Shown: in pieces, positions 41,752 through 49,011 of the stretch
Layout of the letters: each line of letters starts with the position of its first letter
Position numbering within the stretch: position 1 is the stretch's first letter
Source of the DNA: Alitibacter langaaensis DSM 22999
Lineage (GTDB): Bacteria > Pseudomonadota > Gammaproteobacteria > Enterobacterales > Pasteurellaceae
NCBI RefSeq assembly: GCF_003096995.1
Contig: NZ_QENU01000013.1
Span: 1-49,011, forward strand
Length of the DNA: 49,011 nucleotides
Reading direction: 5' to 3'
Made by a program: the position numbers and the translations under genes
Notes under the pieces: model-generated
The model's database searches: none
What the model was told of the DNA's origin: nothing
The model's input: the letters and a program-made list of their open reading frames with translations, nothing else

Positions 41752-42999
41752 ATGGATTTCTTCCACTATCAAAACGACAAGCTCTATGTTGAAGACTTGC
41801 CCGTCAGCCAAATTGCACAACAATTCGGCACCCCACTTTATATTTATTCGCGCGCAACCTTAGAACGCCACTGGCACGCCTTCGACAACGCCTTTGGGGA
41901 ACATCCGCATTTGATTTGCTTCGCGGTGAAATCCAATCCTAACATTGCCATTTTGCAAACGATGGCGAAATTAGGCTCGGGCTTTGACATTGTGTCGCAA
42001 GGCGAACTTGAACGCGTATTGACCGCAGGTGGCGATGCATCTAAAGTGGTTTTTTCTGGTGTCGCAAAAACCGAAAAAGAAATTGCTCGCGCCTTAGAAG
42101 TCGGGATTCGTTGCTTTAATGTAGAAAGCATTCCTGAATTACACCGCATTAATGATGTGGCGGGGCAATTAGGCAAAATCGCGCCGATTTCATTGCGCGT
42201 CAATCCCGATGTGGACGCCAAAACCCACCCTTACATTTCCACTGGTTTAAAAGAAAATAAATTCGGCGTGAGTGTAGAACAAGCGCGCGAAGTCTATCGT
42301 TTAGCCGCTAGTCTCGCCAACGTAAAAGTTGTGGGAATGGACTGTCATATCGGTTCGCAACTTACTGAATTACAACCGTTTTTAGATGCCACCGATCGTT
42401 TAATTCGCTTAATGGAACAGCTCAAAGAAGACGGCATTCACTTGCACCACTTAGATTTGGGCGGCGGCTTAGGCGTCACTTATACCGATGAAACACCACC
42501 GCATCCAACAGAATATACCAAAGCTCTATTAGCAAAATTAAAACACTACGATCTCGAAATTATTCTCGAACCTGGGCGCGCAATTTCCGCCAATTCGGGG
42601 ATTTTAGTGACAAAAGTGGAATACATAAAAACCAATGAAAGCCGTAATTTTGCGATTGTTGACGCGGGAATGAACGATATGATTCGCCCCGCGCTTTACG
42701 AAGCCTATATGAATATTGTCGAAATTGACCACACTTTAGCACGCGAAAAAGCCGTCTATGATGTGGTCGGCCCAATTTGTGAAACCTCTGATTTCTTAGG
42801 TAAACAGCGTGAACTCGCCATAGCCGCAGGGGATTACATCGCCCAACGCTCTGCTGGTGCTTATGGCGCAAGCATGAGCTCAAATTACAACTCACGCCCA
42901 CGCACAGCGGAAGTGATGGTGGATGGCGATCAAGCTTATCTAATCCGCCAACGTGAAAGTTATGAAAACTTATGGCAACTCGAACATCTCTTACCTTAG
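41752..42999 (+). CDS. lysA: Diaminopimelate decarboxylase
   Basis: LysA converts meso-diaminopimelate to lysine, using PLP. The 415-residue protein has the PLP lysine K60 in [18 protein letters not shown], the glycine-rich phosphate loop [24 protein letters not shown] and the dimer-active-site cysteine in [12 protein letters not shown]. It is transcribed with lptM, and 11 bases separate it from the glutathione transferase gene. Confidence 0.97.
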   Translation: MDFFHYQNDKLYVEDLPVSQIAQQFGTPLYIYSRATLERHWHAFDNAFGEHPHLICFAVKSNPNIAILQTMAKLGSGFDIVSQGELERVLTAGGDASKVVFSGVAKTEKEIARALEVGIRCFNVESIPELHRINDVAGQLGKIAPISLRVNPDVDAKTHPYISTGLKENKFGVSVEQAREVYRLAASLANVKVVGMDCHIGSQLTELQPFLDATDRLIRLMEQLKEDGIHLHHLDLGGGLGVTYTDETPPHPTEYTKALLAKLKHYDLEIILEPGRAISANSGILVTKVEYIKTNESRNFAIVDAGMNDMIRPALYEAYMNIVEIDHTLAREKAVYDVVGPICETSDFLGKQRELAIAAGDYIAQRSAGAYGASMSSNYNSRPRTAEVMVDGDQAYLIRQRESYENLWQLEHLLP

Positions 43000-43010
43000 A
43001 AGGAAAAAAT

Positions 43011-43628
43011 ATGAAACTCTACTACTTAAAAGGCGCTTGCTCACTTGTGCCACACATTGCTCTTGAATGGGTTGGCAAACCTTATGCCGCCATTGAAGCA
43101 ACGCATGAAGAGATTAAATCGCCAGAATACCTAGCCTTAAACCCGCTCGGCGCTGTGCCGTTATTAGTGGATGGCGATTTTGCGTTATCCCAAAATGTCG
43201 CGATTTTAAGTTATTTAGACAGCTTAAACCCTGAGACAAAATTATTCGGCAGCAAAACCGTTCAAGACAAAGCAAAAGCGATGAAATGGCTGGCATTTTG
43301 TAATTCTGATTTACACACGGCTTTCGGACCACTTTTCCATTCACCCGCTTATTTGGAAGGCAATGAAGAGCTAAAAAACACCATTCGCCAAGAGGCTGCT
43401 AAACGAGTATTAACCTTGCTTGCTGTCGCCAACGAATACCTAAGCCAGCACCTTTACTTAGGCGAACAGCTCTCTGTGGCAGATGCCTATTTATATGTAG
43501 AATTGCGCTGGTGTAAAGCCATCGGCTTAGACTACAGCCCATTAGTTCACCTAGAGCCTTTCTATCAACGTGTAGGCGAAAACCCTGGTGTGAAAGCCGC
43601 ATTGGCAAAACAAGGCTTGCCAGCATAA
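43011..43628 (+). CDS. Glutathione S-transferase
   Basis: This 205-residue cytosolic protein has a thioredoxin-like N-terminal domain ([20 protein letters not shown], with [26 protein letters not shown] split over about 52-76) and an all-helical C-terminal domain with [13 protein letters not shown]. It resembles bacterial beta-class GSTs, in which C10 (KGACS) contacts glutathione. The ATG at 43011 follows AAGGAAAA; an in-frame start 13 codons earlier would overlap lysA. The physiological substrate is unknown. Confidence 0.9.
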   Translation: MKLYYLKGACSLVPHIALEWVGKPYAAIEATHEEIKSPEYLALNPLGAVPLLVDGDFALSQNVAILSYLDSLNPETKLFGSKTVQDKAKAMKWLAFCNSDLHTAFGPLFHSPAYLEGNEELKNTIRQEAAKRVLTLLAVANEYLSQHLYLGEQLSVADAYLYVELRWCKAIGLDYSPLVHLEPFYQRVGENPGVKAALAKQGLPA

Positions 43629-43638
43629 ATTAACAAAA

Positions 43639-43670
43639 AACAGACCGCACTTTTATGCGGTCTGTTATTT
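43639..43670. terminator. Bidirectional terminator between the GST gene and pgeF
   Basis: aacagaccgca (43639-43649) and tgcggtctgtt (43656-43666) pair perfectly over 11 bp. The left arm and loop contain a full USS core. T-rich sequence follows on the right. Confidence 0.85.
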
Positions 43671-43722
43671 TTCTTGATCTAAATACTTGCCCGTAAACCC
43701 TACGAACACAATAATACAAACC

Positions 43723-44457
43723 TTACTCAAACCACACTAAACTTGCCATTCGCCCTGTTTTGCCTTCTCTGCGATAGGAAAAGAAGTGATCTTTTTCGCT
43801 ATAAGTGCAATGTTCGCCACCGCTGATTTTTGTGATTCCCAAGGCATTTAGGCGTTGTGTAGCCAGTTGGTAAAGATTACCTAAATATTTGCCTTGTGCA
43901 TTTGGGTCTGCAATAAATGCCTGTTTAGCGAGCGGATCTTTCGCCACAAACTGCGCCACGACGTCTTCCCCCACTTGGAATGCCGTTGAGCCAATCGCGG
44001 CGCCAAACCATGCGATGATTTCATAGCGGGGGCATTGAAATTTTTCCACCGTGGCTTTCAATACCCCATCGCAAAGCCCACGCCAGCCTGCATGCGCTGC
44101 CGCTACTTCATTGCCTTGTGTTGAGCTAAATAATACGGGCAGGCAATCCGCCGTCATCACTAAACAAACTTGATTGGGTTGGTTGGAATAGCAAGCATCT
44201 GCATTGAAATCTTCGCCCGAATAAGGCAAGGACAGCACCCTTGTGCTATGAATTTGATTGAGAAACAAAGGATATTGTGGCAACGCAAATTTTTCCACCA
44301 ACAAATCTCGATTTTGTTTAACCGCACTTATGTCATCATCAACGTGCGCGCCCAGATTAAAGCTATCAAAAGGCGCAACACTCACGCCGCCAAGACGCGT
44401 TGTCATCAATGCTTTTACGTTGTGTGGGGCTTGCCACGTTGGATAAAGTGCGGTCAT
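43723..44457 (-). CDS. pgeF: Peptidoglycan editing factor PgeF (YfiH family)
   Basis: The YfiH/PgeF family has been linked to removal of mis-incorporated residues from peptidoglycan precursors; relatives act on purine nucleosides or phenols. The 244-residue protein carries the metal site residues in MTADCLPVLF and AAHAGWRGLCDGVL and the N-terminal LMTTRLGGVSVAPFDSFNLG. The start is taken at 44457 with GAGAG before it; a longer frame reaches 44517. Its first codons (MTALYP) are themselves encoded by a USS. Confidence 0.92.
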   Translation of the reverse strand: MTALYPTWQAPHNVKALMTTRLGGVSVAPFDSFNLGAHVDDDISAVKQNRDLLVEKFALPQYPLFLNQIHSTRVLSLPYSGEDFNADACYSNQPNQVCLVMTADCLPVLFSSTQGNEVAAAHAGWRGLCDGVLKATVEKFQCPRYEIIAWFGAAIGSTAFQVGEDVVAQFVAKDPLAKQAFIADPNAQGKYLGNLYQLATQRLNALGITKISGGEHCTYSEKDHFFSYRREGKTGRMASLVWFE

Positions 44458-44524
44458 TTTTTTCTCTCTTTTTGGGAATTGTGTAGGGATTTTATCTGAT
44501 CGGCGGAAAGTTTCCAACTTAGCA

Positions 44525-44553
44525 TTGGTTCTTCACGGAAAACCTTTTATAAT
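44525..44553 (+). promoter_or_regulatory. cyaY promoter
   Basis: TTGGTT (44525-44530) and TATAAT (44548-44553) are 17 bp apart. The predicted start, near 44560, gives a leader of about 70 bases that contains the tandem repeats. Confidence 0.6.
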
Positions 44554-44576
44554 TTCCACCCGATATTGAACTCGAT

Positions 44577-44624
44577 AGCTAAATAGCTAAGTAGCCAAAT
44601 AATTAAGCAGCTAAATAATTAAGG
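44577..44624 (+). repeat. Three tandem 16-bp repeats in the cyaY leader
   Basis: The units agctaaatagctaagt, agccaaataattaagc and agctaaataattaagg follow one another without gaps, with 13-14 of 16 bases shared with the last unit. The last unit ends in TAAGG, the probable ribosome site, eight bases before the ATG. Confidence 0.8.
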
Positions 44625-44630
44625 CAAATT

Positions 44631-44939
44631 ATGAATCTTGTAGAATTTCATCAAAATATAGAACAAGTGTGGGATCGCATTGAAGAACAGTGCGATGAAC
44701 AAGGCGCGGATATTGATTTTGAACGCCAAGGCGCGGTGTTTACCATGACGTTTGATAACCGCTCTCAAATCGTAATCAACAAACAAGAGGCAATGCTGGA
44801 ATTATGGCTTGCGAGCCGTTTAGGCGGCTTGCATTTTGCTTGGAATGGCAATGATTGGCTGAATGGGCAAGGCATCAACTTTTGGCAAGCGTTAGCTGAG
44901 GCTTGTGCCGCCCATGGCGAGAAAGTGGCATTTATTTAA
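44631..44939 (+). CDS. cyaY: Frataxin-like iron-sulfur assembly protein CyaY
   Basis: CyaY is the bacterial frataxin; it binds iron and modulates the cysteine desulfurase IscS. The 102-residue protein has the acidic first helix (VEFHQNIEQVWDRIEEQCDE) and the sheet residues VFTMTFDNRSQIVINKQE and LWLASRLGGLHFAWNG. It precedes recQ by 15 bp and is divergent from pgeF. Confidence 0.96.
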   Translation: MNLVEFHQNIEQVWDRIEEQCDEQGADIDFERQGAVFTMTFDNRSQIVINKQEAMLELWLASRLGGLHFAWNGNDWLNGQGINFWQALAEACAAHGEKVAFI

Positions 44940-44954
44940 AGCGGAATTTATTTA

Positions 44955-46829
44955 ATGCCCCCATTAACTACGCCCCCTACGCAAGATAGCGCAAATGCGG
45001 TCAAAACTTCGCAAATTTTGACCGCACTTGACGTGCTACAACAAGTGTTCGGCTATCACCATTTTCGCAAGGGGCAAGAAGACGCCATTAATGCAACGCT
45101 CAACGGGCAAGACAGCCTTGTGGTAATGGCAACGGGCAATGGAAAATCCCTTTGTTACCAAATCCCTGCTTTATGTTTTTCAGGTTTAACGCTAGTGATT
45201 TCCCCGCTGATTTCCTTAATGAAAGATCAGGTGGATCAACTGCTTGCCAATGGCATTCAAGCGGACTATCTAAATTCCACGCAAACATTCGAGCAACAAC
45301 AACAGGTGCAAAATAAAGCCATTTCGGGGCAATTGAAATTGCTTTATCTTTCACCTGAAAAAGTGATGACAAACAGCTTTTTCTCGTTTATTTCGCTTTG
45401 CAACGTGAGTTTTATTGCGATTGATGAAGCGCACTGCATTTCCCAATGGGGGCATGATTTTCGCCCTGAATATACTCAACTTGGCGGGCTAAAATCTACC
45501 TTTCCTAATGTGCCGATTATGGCGTTGACAGCAACGGCTGATAGCACGACACGCCAAGACATTCTGCAAAATCTTCGCTTAAATCGACCGCACTTATATA
45601 TCGGCAGCTTTGACCGCCCGAATATTCGTTACACCCTTGTGGAAAAATTCAAACCGATGGAGCAACTGTGTAACTTCGTGGTGGCGCAAAAAGGCAAAAG
45701 TGGCATTGTTTATTGCAACAGCCGCAACAAATCGGAAAAAGTAGCAGATGCTCTGCGCAAACGTGGTGTATCTGCGGAGTTTTATCATGCAGGTATGGAA
45801 TTTAGCGAGCGCGAACGCGTACAACATGCTTTTCAACGGGATAATATTCAAGTGGTAGTTGCCACCATTGCGTTTGGAATGGGGATCAACAAATCCAATG
45901 TGCGCTTTGTGGCACATTTTGATTTATCACGCAGCATTGAAGCCTATTATCAAGAAACGGGGCGCGCAGGGCGTGATGATTTGCCTGCCGAAGCCGTGTT
46001 ATTTTATGAGCCCGCCGATTATGGCTGGTTGCATAAAATCCTAATGGAAGAGCCTGAAAGCCCACTCCGAGATATTAAACAACATAAACTGGAAGCCATT
46101 GGCGAGTTTGCTGAAAGCCAGACTTGCCGCCGTTTGGTGCTGCTCAATTATTTTGGTGAAAATCGGCAAACGCCTTGCGGCAACTGCGATATTTGTTTAG
46201 ATCCGCCGAAAAAATATGATGGTTTGGTTGACGCGCAAAAAATTCTTTCCACAATTTATCGCACAGGGCAACGCTTCGGCGTGCAGTATATTATTGGCGT
46301 ACTGCGTGGGCTTAATAATCAGAAAATCCGTGAACATCAACACGATCAGCTGAGCGTGTATGGCATCGGCAAAGAGAAAAGCAAAGAATATTGGCAATCT
46401 GTCATTCGCCAACTTATTCACCTTGGGATGATTAATCAAGTGATGAATGAAGTGGGCGTTCAACTGCAGCTCACTGAAAGCGCACGCCCTGTACTTCGTG
46501 GCGATATTCCATTAGAACTTGCCACCCCGCGACTTTCTGCGATTGCGACCATATCCGCCCCACAAAGAACGGCTGTGAGCAATTATGATAAAGATCTGTT
46601 TGCTCGCTTGCGTTTTCTGCGTAAGCAAATTGCTGATCGCGAAAATATTCCGCCTTATATCGTATTCAGCGATGCCACTTTACAAGAAATGTCGCGCTAT
46701 ATGCCAACCAGCAAAGTTGAAATGCTACAAATTAGTGGTGTCGGCGCAATCAAATGGGAGCGCTTTGCTCAACCGTTTATGAGCATAATCAAAGAACACA
46801 AGGCGTTGATTAGTCAGGCTCAATCCTAA
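44955..46829 (+). CDS. recQ: ATP-dependent DNA helicase RecQ
   Basis: RecQ is a 3'-5' helicase for recombination and fork repair. The 624-residue protein has Walker A in the form ATGNGKS (usually TGGGKS), the DEAH box [18 protein letters not shown], motif [14 protein letters not shown], a zinc-binding domain with cysteines in SQTCRR and CGNCDIC, a winged-helix domain and a C-terminal HRDC domain (about 545-620). As I recall, the NGKS variant is shared with H. influenzae RecQ. The N-terminal extension (about residues 1-25) is encoded by an inverted USS pair. Confidence 0.96.
   Translation: MPPLTTPPTQDSANAVKTSQILTALDVLQQVFGYHHFRKGQEDAINATLNGQDSLVVMATGNGKSLCYQIPALCFSGLTLVISPLISLMKDQVDQLLANGIQADYLNSTQTFEQQQQVQNKAISGQLKLLYLSPEKVMTNSFFSFISLCNVSFIAIDEAHCISQWGHDFRPEYTQLGGLKSTFPNVPIMALTATADSTTRQDILQNLRLNRPHLYIGSFDRPNIRYTLVEKFKPMEQLCNFVVAQKGKSGIVYCNSRNKSEKVADALRKRGVSAEFYHAGMEFSERERVQHAFQRDNIQVVVATIAFGMGINKSNVRFVAHFDLSRSIEAYYQETGRAGRDDLPAEAVLFYEPADYGWLHKILMEEPESPLRDIKQHKLEAIGEFAESQTCRRLVLLNYFGENRQTPCGNCDICLDPPKKYDGLVDAQKILSTIYRTGQRFGVQYIIGVLRGLNNQKIREHQHDQLSVYGIGKEKSKEYWQSVIRQLIHLGMINQVMNEVGVQLQLTESARPVLRGDIPLELATPRLSAIATISAPQRTAVSNYDKDLFARLRFLRKQIADRENIPPYIVFSDATLQEMSRYMPTSKVEMLQISGVGAIKWERFAQPFMSIIKEHKALISQAQS
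44996..45026 (+). other. Inverted USS-like pair, hairpin in the recQ 5' coding region
   Basis: tgcggtcaaaa (44996-45006) and ttttgaccgca (45016-45026) pair perfectly over 11 bp with a nine-base loop, within recQ codons 14-24. One arm is a full USS, the other a degenerate one. Confidence 0.7.
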
Positions 46830-46974
46830 TTCTCATACAAAAACTTCTCTATTTTTGACCGCACTTTTCTTTTACTGCTCACTGTTCTCTCTGCCAATTT
46901 TCTTGCTAAATGGAACTTTTCATCCCTTCAAAGTTCAAAGACTGAGTGCTAACAATCATTAAAAAAGGAACATT

Positions 46975-47349
46975 ATGAAAATTAATTCTAAATTAGCATT
47001 GATCGCAGGGGTCATTGGTTTGTTTTCTGCCAATGCCATGGCAGCCCATATTCCTAGCGAGATCTACAGACCCTTTGGCGGAAAATTAGTAAAAGCCGAT
47101 CGCCAAGGTGGGGGTGAATTTGAAGTGGAATATCGTTTAGATGCCCGCCATACCAGTGTGCCTGCATTAGCGAGAAGAGTTATCTCACACGCGCGTAGTC
47201 ACGGTTTTCATTTAGAAGAAAGTGATATTGAACATGACGATGCAGATTTAAAATTTGAGCGTGGTGACCAAGAGCTAGATGTGTCGATTGAGTTAAAAGA
47301 TCATAGACGCATTGAATATAAAGCGGATTTGGATCTAGATAAAAACTAG
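46975..47349 (+). CDS. Small exported protein of unknown function
   Basis: I do not recognise this 124-residue protein. It has a clear Sec signal peptide (MKINSKLALIAGVIGLFSANAMA, cut before AHIP) after a good AAAAAGGAAC ribosome site. The mature part of about 101 residues has alternating charged and hydrophobic residues, is rich in His, Asp and Glu, and ends in ELKDHRRIEYKADLDLDKN. This suggests a compact beta-rich periplasmic domain, with one helix in VPALARRVISHARSHG. It has no cysteines in the mature part. It stands alone between recQ and dcuB and has its own terminator. Confidence 0.8.
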   Translation: MKINSKLALIAGVIGLFSANAMAAHIPSEIYRPFGGKLVKADRQGGGEFEVEYRLDARHTSVPALARRVISHARSHGFHLEESDIEHDDADLKFERGDQELDVSIELKDHRRIEYKADLDLDKN

Positions 47350-47370
47350 TTCAAACCATACAAACAACAA

Positions 47371-47395
47371 AGCCCCGTTGATACGGGGCTTTTTG
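47371..47395. terminator. Bidirectional terminator before the dcuB end
   Basis: agccccgt (47371-47378) and acggggct (47383-47390) pair around a four-base loop and are followed by TTTTT. It is shared by the small exported protein gene and convergent dcuB. Confidence 0.88.
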
Positions 47396-47408
47396 ATAAC
47401 CATAAAAA

Positions 47409-48731
47409 TTAAAGCAAGATGTTGGCAAATAATAAGCCAAATACAAGACTGAATACCATGCTTAATAAGCCTGGGATCATAAAGCTATGGTTGAAGATAA
47501 ATTTACCGATACGTGTTGTGCCTGTGGTATCAAAGTCGATTGAAGCGATGATTGGACCGTAGTTAGGAATGAAGAAGTAACCATTTACCGCAACAAACAC
47601 CCCGACTAATACTGGCGCTGGGATACCTAATGCAATACCAAGTGGGAATAAGGTTGCCACTGTTGCACCTTGGCTATTGACAAGTACAGATAATACGAAT
47701 AATGCGAAAGCAAATGCCCATGGCGCGGTTTCAACTAAATCAGAAACGAGCACTTTCACTTCGCTAATGTGTGCGCTCATTAATGTGTCGCCTAACCATG
47801 CGATACCGAAAATCGCGATAACTGCGCGCATACCTGCGTGGAATACAGAGCCTTTGGTGATTTCTGTGCCGTCTGGTTTGCAGAAGAAGATGATTAACGC
47901 ACCGATTGTCAACATAACGATTTCAATGGTATGTGCCATACTCATTGGTTTGCCATCAAATGCTGGGCGTAATTCAGGCATTGCCCCCATAAGAACCACT
48001 AATAATGCACCGAATAAGAATAAGCCTACAGATAATTTTGCGGTTGGTTTTAATGGTGCGTCAGTTAAATCAACATCAGTATGATTTTCTTTCACATAAT
48101 CTGGATCTTGTAAAAGGCGTTGGTAGTCTGGGTCGTCTTTTAATTCTTTACCCATTTTGTTTACAAATACACAAGCAAGGGCAAGACCTAAAATAGTAGA
48201 AGGAATGGTAACGGATAAGACATTACCTAATGTGATGCCTTGTGGTTCGAGATAGTTCACCACTGCCACAACCGCCGCAGCAATTGGGCTAGCGACAATA
48301 GCAAATTGTGACGCGATTACCGCCATTGAAAGTGGGCGTTCAGGACGCACGCCATTGTGACGGCTCACTTCCGCAATCACAGGTAAAACAGAATATGCAA
48401 CGTGGCCTGTACCCGCTAACACAGTGAATGTCCAAGTAACTGCTGGCGCGATGAAAGTAATATACTTAGGATTACGGCGTAAAATGTTCGTCGCAATTTT
48501 GATCATATAATCTAAACCGCCTGCGGCTTGCATTGCCGCCGCTGCAGAAACGACCGCCATAATCATGAACATAACGTCAATTGGCAAGCCTGCTGGTTTT
48601 AGATCAAAGCAGAATGATAAGATGGCTAAACCTAAACCACCGAAAACCCCCAAGCCGATACCACCGACTCGAGCCCCTGCCAAAATACATAAAAGTACGA
48701 TGGCAAATTGAATAAAAAACATCGCTGACAT
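47409..48731 (-). CDS. dcuB: Anaerobic C4-dicarboxylate transporter DcuB
   Basis: DcuB exchanges fumarate, malate or aspartate for succinate in fumarate respiration. The 440-residue inner-membrane protein has about 10-12 helices and the Dcu motifs [42 protein letters not shown] and [20 protein letters not shown]. Length and sequence agree with DcuB of Haemophilus; the related DcuA cannot be fully excluded. GGAG lies nine bases before the ATG at 48731. An IS1016 copy begins 185 bp upstream and is transcribed toward the gene. Confidence 0.92.
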   Translation of the reverse strand: MSAMFFIQFAIVLLCILAGARVGGIGLGVFGGLGLAILSFCFDLKPAGLPIDVMFMIMAVVSAAAAMQAAGGLDYMIKIATNILRRNPKYITFIAPAVTWTFTVLAGTGHVAYSVLPVIAEVSRHNGVRPERPLSMAVIASQFAIVASPIAAAVVAVVNYLEPQGITLGNVLSVTIPSTILGLALACVFVNKMGKELKDDPDYQRLLQDPDYVKENHTDVDLTDAPLKPTAKLSVGLFLFGALLVVLMGAMPELRPAFDGKPMSMAHTIEIVMLTIGALIIFFCKPDGTEITKGSVFHAGMRAVIAIFGIAWLGDTLMSAHISEVKVLVSDLVETAPWAFAFALFVLSVLVNSQGATVATLFPLGIALGIPAPVLVGVFVAVNGYFFIPNYGPIIASIDFDTTGTTRIGKFIFNHSFMIPGLLSMVFSLVFGLLFANILL

Positions 48732-48915
48732 GTTCTATTTCTCCATGAATAAAAAAACGGGTAGAAAAATGACCGCCTCTAATCGCTAATCGTTTGCGTC
48801 ACTTTTCCGCGGTGAATTTTAGTAGAAAAACCTTGATTTGCAAGTTTTTTTATACGCAACCGACATATAACTACAAAGGGTAAGTTTATTTGCGTAAATT
48901 ACAACCTAATTTTTA

Positions 48916-48933
48916 GGGGCTGACGTAGATTAG
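48916..48933. repeat. IS1016 terminal inverted repeat (right copy)
   Basis: This is an 18-bp exact inverse of the left-end repeat at 123-140. The bases just before it (AATTTTTA) do not match the bases next to the left copy (AAACATTA), as expected if these are two independent insertions. Confidence 0.9.
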
Positions 48934-48935
48934 CC

Positions 48936-49011
48936 CTAAATTTCACACCATTTTCGCAATGTTTTTAGCTGCATTTTGGGTGTTCCAAAGTTAAACCGAA
49001 ATTCACATTCC
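48936..49011 (-). CDS. IS1016-like transposase, C-terminal fragment
   Basis: Leftward reading gives 25 codons (ECEFRFNFGTPKMQLKTLRK then WCEI) and a stop TAG at 48938-48936, only two bases from the terminal repeat. This resembles the end of IS1016 transposase. The upstream part lies outside the window. Confidence 0.85.
   Translation of the reverse strand, partial: ECEFRFNFGTPKMQLKTLRKWCEI

Larger units (their letters stand above)
48916..49011 (-). mobile_element. IS1016-like insertion sequence, transposase-stop end (partial)
   Basis: The element starts at 48916 with GGGGCTGACGTAGATTAG, the inverse of 123-140, and runs off the window. It exposes the opposite end of the IS from the left copy, so both copies are oriented the same way (transposase leftward). 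Confidence 0.9.

Noticed and set aside
44955-45140. Degraded Walker A in RecQ (ATGNGKS instead of TGGGKS)
   Set aside because: The catalytic GKS remains and the variant seems usual for Haemophilus-type RecQ, so it is not a sign of inactivation.
48820-48890. FNR-type site upstream of dcuB
   Set aside because: Only one half-site (ATCAA) is good; the other half does not fit TTGAT at the right spacing.

Overview
The window is ordinary Pasteurellaceae chromosome. I could see more than 50 copies of the Haemophilus-type DNA uptake signal (core AAGTGCGGT) by eye. Gene content, base composition of roughly 42% GC (estimated, not computed) and an intact hemC-hemD-hemX-hemY block point to a heme-prototrophic member such as Aggregatibacter or an H. 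parainfluenzae-like species, rather than H. influenzae, which cannot make heme from early precursors. The species call is inference.

Both ends lie inside copies of an IS1016-like insertion sequence in the same orientation. The left end carries the first codons of its transposase and the right end the last codons. The window therefore behaves like a unique segment bounded by two repeats, possibly a complete draft contig. The left copy has removed the start of a TonB-dependent receptor. The right copy lies 185 bp upstream of dcuB and points at it.

Layout: beheaded TonB receptor (about 0.1-2.1 kb); yihI, a DUF2489 membrane protein and hemN (2.5-5 kb, +); gdhA (-); hemC-hemD-hemX-hemY (6.7-11.1 kb, -), divergent from cyaA (+), which starts with UUG and carries a 33-bp in-frame tandem duplication; narP (+); tamA-tamB-ppx (14.6-22 kb, +); polA (-); an SbmA/YddA-type ABC protein (-), divergent from the yidE-type transporter (+); srmB (+); purB, hflD, a GNAT acetyltransferase and trmO (30.2-33.4 kb, -); menA and rraA (+); a GntP-type permease (-); rpsP-rimM-trmD-rplS (36.7-38.7 kb, -); a two-domain glycosyltransferase (-); an M48 lipoprotein protease, lptM, lysA and a glutathione transferase (+); pgeF (-); cyaY and recQ (+); a small exported protein of unknown function (+); and dcuB (-).

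Functional themes: tetrapyrrole and heme synthesis (hemN, hemCDXY); outer-membrane and LPS biogenesis (tamAB, lptM, glycosyltransferase, M48 protease); translation and RNA (rpsP operon, srmB, rraA, trmO, yihI); anaerobic physiology (narP, menA, dcuB, hemN); and cAMP control. cyaA is here, and two near-consensus CRP sites precede yidE and the GntP permease at class I and class II distances from good -10 elements. I found no prophage, CRISPR array, defence system, tRNA or rRNA gene. The interest is in small regulatory and mutational features, not in a new multigene system.
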